A stretch of DNA of 23,848 nt from a bacterium 210820-DFI.6.37 (GTDB taxonomy: Bacteria; Bacillota; Clostridia; Peptostreptococcales; Anaerovoracaceae). The stretch is from positions 1 to 23,848 of the forward strand of contig JAJCKG010000028.1 in the NCBI GenBank assembly GCA_020558355.1, in the 5' to 3' direction. How positions within the stretch are numbered: the first letter of the stretch is position 1; every line of letters starts with the position of its first letter. This document shows positions 23,577 to 23,848 of this stretch, in pieces. A program made the translations under genes and the position numbers. The notes beneath the pieces are model-generated. The model saw only the letters and a program-made list of their open reading frames with translations, searched no databases and was not told the origin of the DNA.

Positions 23577-23669
23577 AAGAACAAAGCCGGCTTCGCCGAT
23601 TTATGTTCAGTGGTAGACTTTGTTGATATTCCGGAAATATCGAAAACGATATTTCCTATATAATAAAAA
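23577..23669 (+). repeat. 93-bp structured intergenic repeat, copy 2
   Basis: Same sequence and strand as 9024-9116 apart from three transitions (23587, 23611, 23659). The 10-bp hairpin (23633-23656) is unchanged. The change at 23587 gives a C-A mismatch in a plus-strand RNA but a G-U pair in a minus-strand RNA. Lies between the tRNA-Glu terminator and pucR, where the pucR promoter would be expected. Confidence 0.85.
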
Positions 23670-23700
23670 GACACCTGACTTGCTTAACGTAAATCAGGTG
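23664..23700 (-). terminator. Terminator of the rRNA/tRNA-Glu transcript
   Basis: On the minus strand, CACCTGATTT pairs with AAGTCAGGTG (10 pairs, one G-U), followed by TCTTTTTATTA. It lies about 9 bases beyond the tRNA-Glu CCA end. Confidence 0.8.
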
Positions 23701-23708
23701 CTTTCTTT

Positions 23709-23783
23709 TGGTGACCCTACCGGGAATCGAACCCGGGTTACCGCCGTGAAAGGGCGGTGTCTTGACCGCTTGACCATAGGGCC
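23709..23783 (-). tRNA. tRNA-Glu, anticodon UUC
   Basis: Acceptor GGCCCTA pairs with TAGGGTC (one G-U); anticodon stem CCGCC/GGCGG encloses CTTTCAC, giving UUC. T-arm CCGGGTTCGATTCCCGG is intact and CCA is encoded (23709-23711). It follows the 5S gene by about 8 bases and is probably cut from the same precursor. Confidence 0.97.
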
Positions 23784-23790
23784 TAAAAAA

Positions 23791-23848
23791 ACCGGCAACG
23801 TCCTACTTTCCCAGGCAGTCCCCCGCCAAGTATCATCAGCGCTAGAGA
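23791..23848 (-). rRNA. rrf: 5S rRNA, 3' part (cut by the window edge)
   Basis: The minus strand ends GGGAAAGTAGGACGTTGCC, the conserved 3' end of bacterial 5S rRNA, preceded by GATGATACTTGGCGGGGGAC. About half of the gene is inside the window. The 23S and 16S genes should lie further right, making this the promoter-distal end of an rRNA operon read toward the left. Confidence 0.92.

Noticed and set aside
1..23848. CRISPR array, prophage or intact transposon
   Set aside because: No regularly spaced repeats with spacers, no phage structural or integrase gene and no transposase frame were seen; the only long dispersed repeat is the 93-bp pair.

Overview
The window reads as chromosome from an anaerobic, probably spore-forming Firmicute of the class Clostridia (Lachnospiraceae, Anaerovoracaceae or a relative). 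This rests on AGGAGG-type ribosome sites, sigma-A-type promoters, a spoVS gene, PTS/HPr with a Ser46 site, a two-domain FtsX-type ABC exporter with its own two-component system, and DUF368, DUF917 and PucR families. No phage, CRISPR array, plasmid gene or intact transposase is visible. The placement is inference from gene content, not a database result.

Layout. (1) 51-5102, minus strand: a response regulator, a sensor kinase, an ABC ATPase and a large two-FtsX-domain permease, a compact module of the antimicrobial-peptide or envelope-stress type, closed by a strong terminator. (2) 5155-5828: spoVS (minus), then a 345-base gap without a protein gene. The gap holds a consensus promoter and a strong terminator about 60 bases apart, framing a candidate small RNA of about 92 nt with CCCCT motifs in both hairpin loops and in the linker. 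(3) 5829-9021, plus strand: yprB-like nuclease, proA and a DUF368/PopT-type lipid carrier transporter. (4) 9163-15860, minus strand: a six-gene sugar operon, fruR-fruK-fruA(IIABC)-ptsH-ptsI-gap. It carries PEP-dependent fructose uptake, both general PTS proteins, fructose-1-phosphate kinase and GAPDH on one apparent transcript, behind a promoter flanked by a 10-bp phased TCA array. (5) 15911-18766: a divergent pair, a membrane-anchored permuted papain-like enzyme (minus) and a membrane-domain glycerophosphodiester phosphodiesterase (plus). (6) 18799-19290: tRNA-Leu(UAG) and a 51-residue two-helix membrane peptide with its own terminator. (7) 19355-23527, minus strand: a PucR-type regulator, an NCS1 (CodB-like) permease and a DUF917 protein, probably a regulated uptake and breakdown module for a small nitrogen heterocycle. 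(8) 23672-23848: tRNA-Glu(UUC) and the 3' end of a 5S rRNA gene, the tail of an rRNA operon that continues beyond the right edge.

The best leads for something undescribed are the C-rich small RNA at 5663-5755; a 93-bp structured intergenic repeat present twice (9024-9116 and 23577-23669, 90 of 93 positions identical); the PucR/NCS1/DUF917 module with two stacked inverted repeats in its control region; and the phased array in front of the fru-pts-gap operon.
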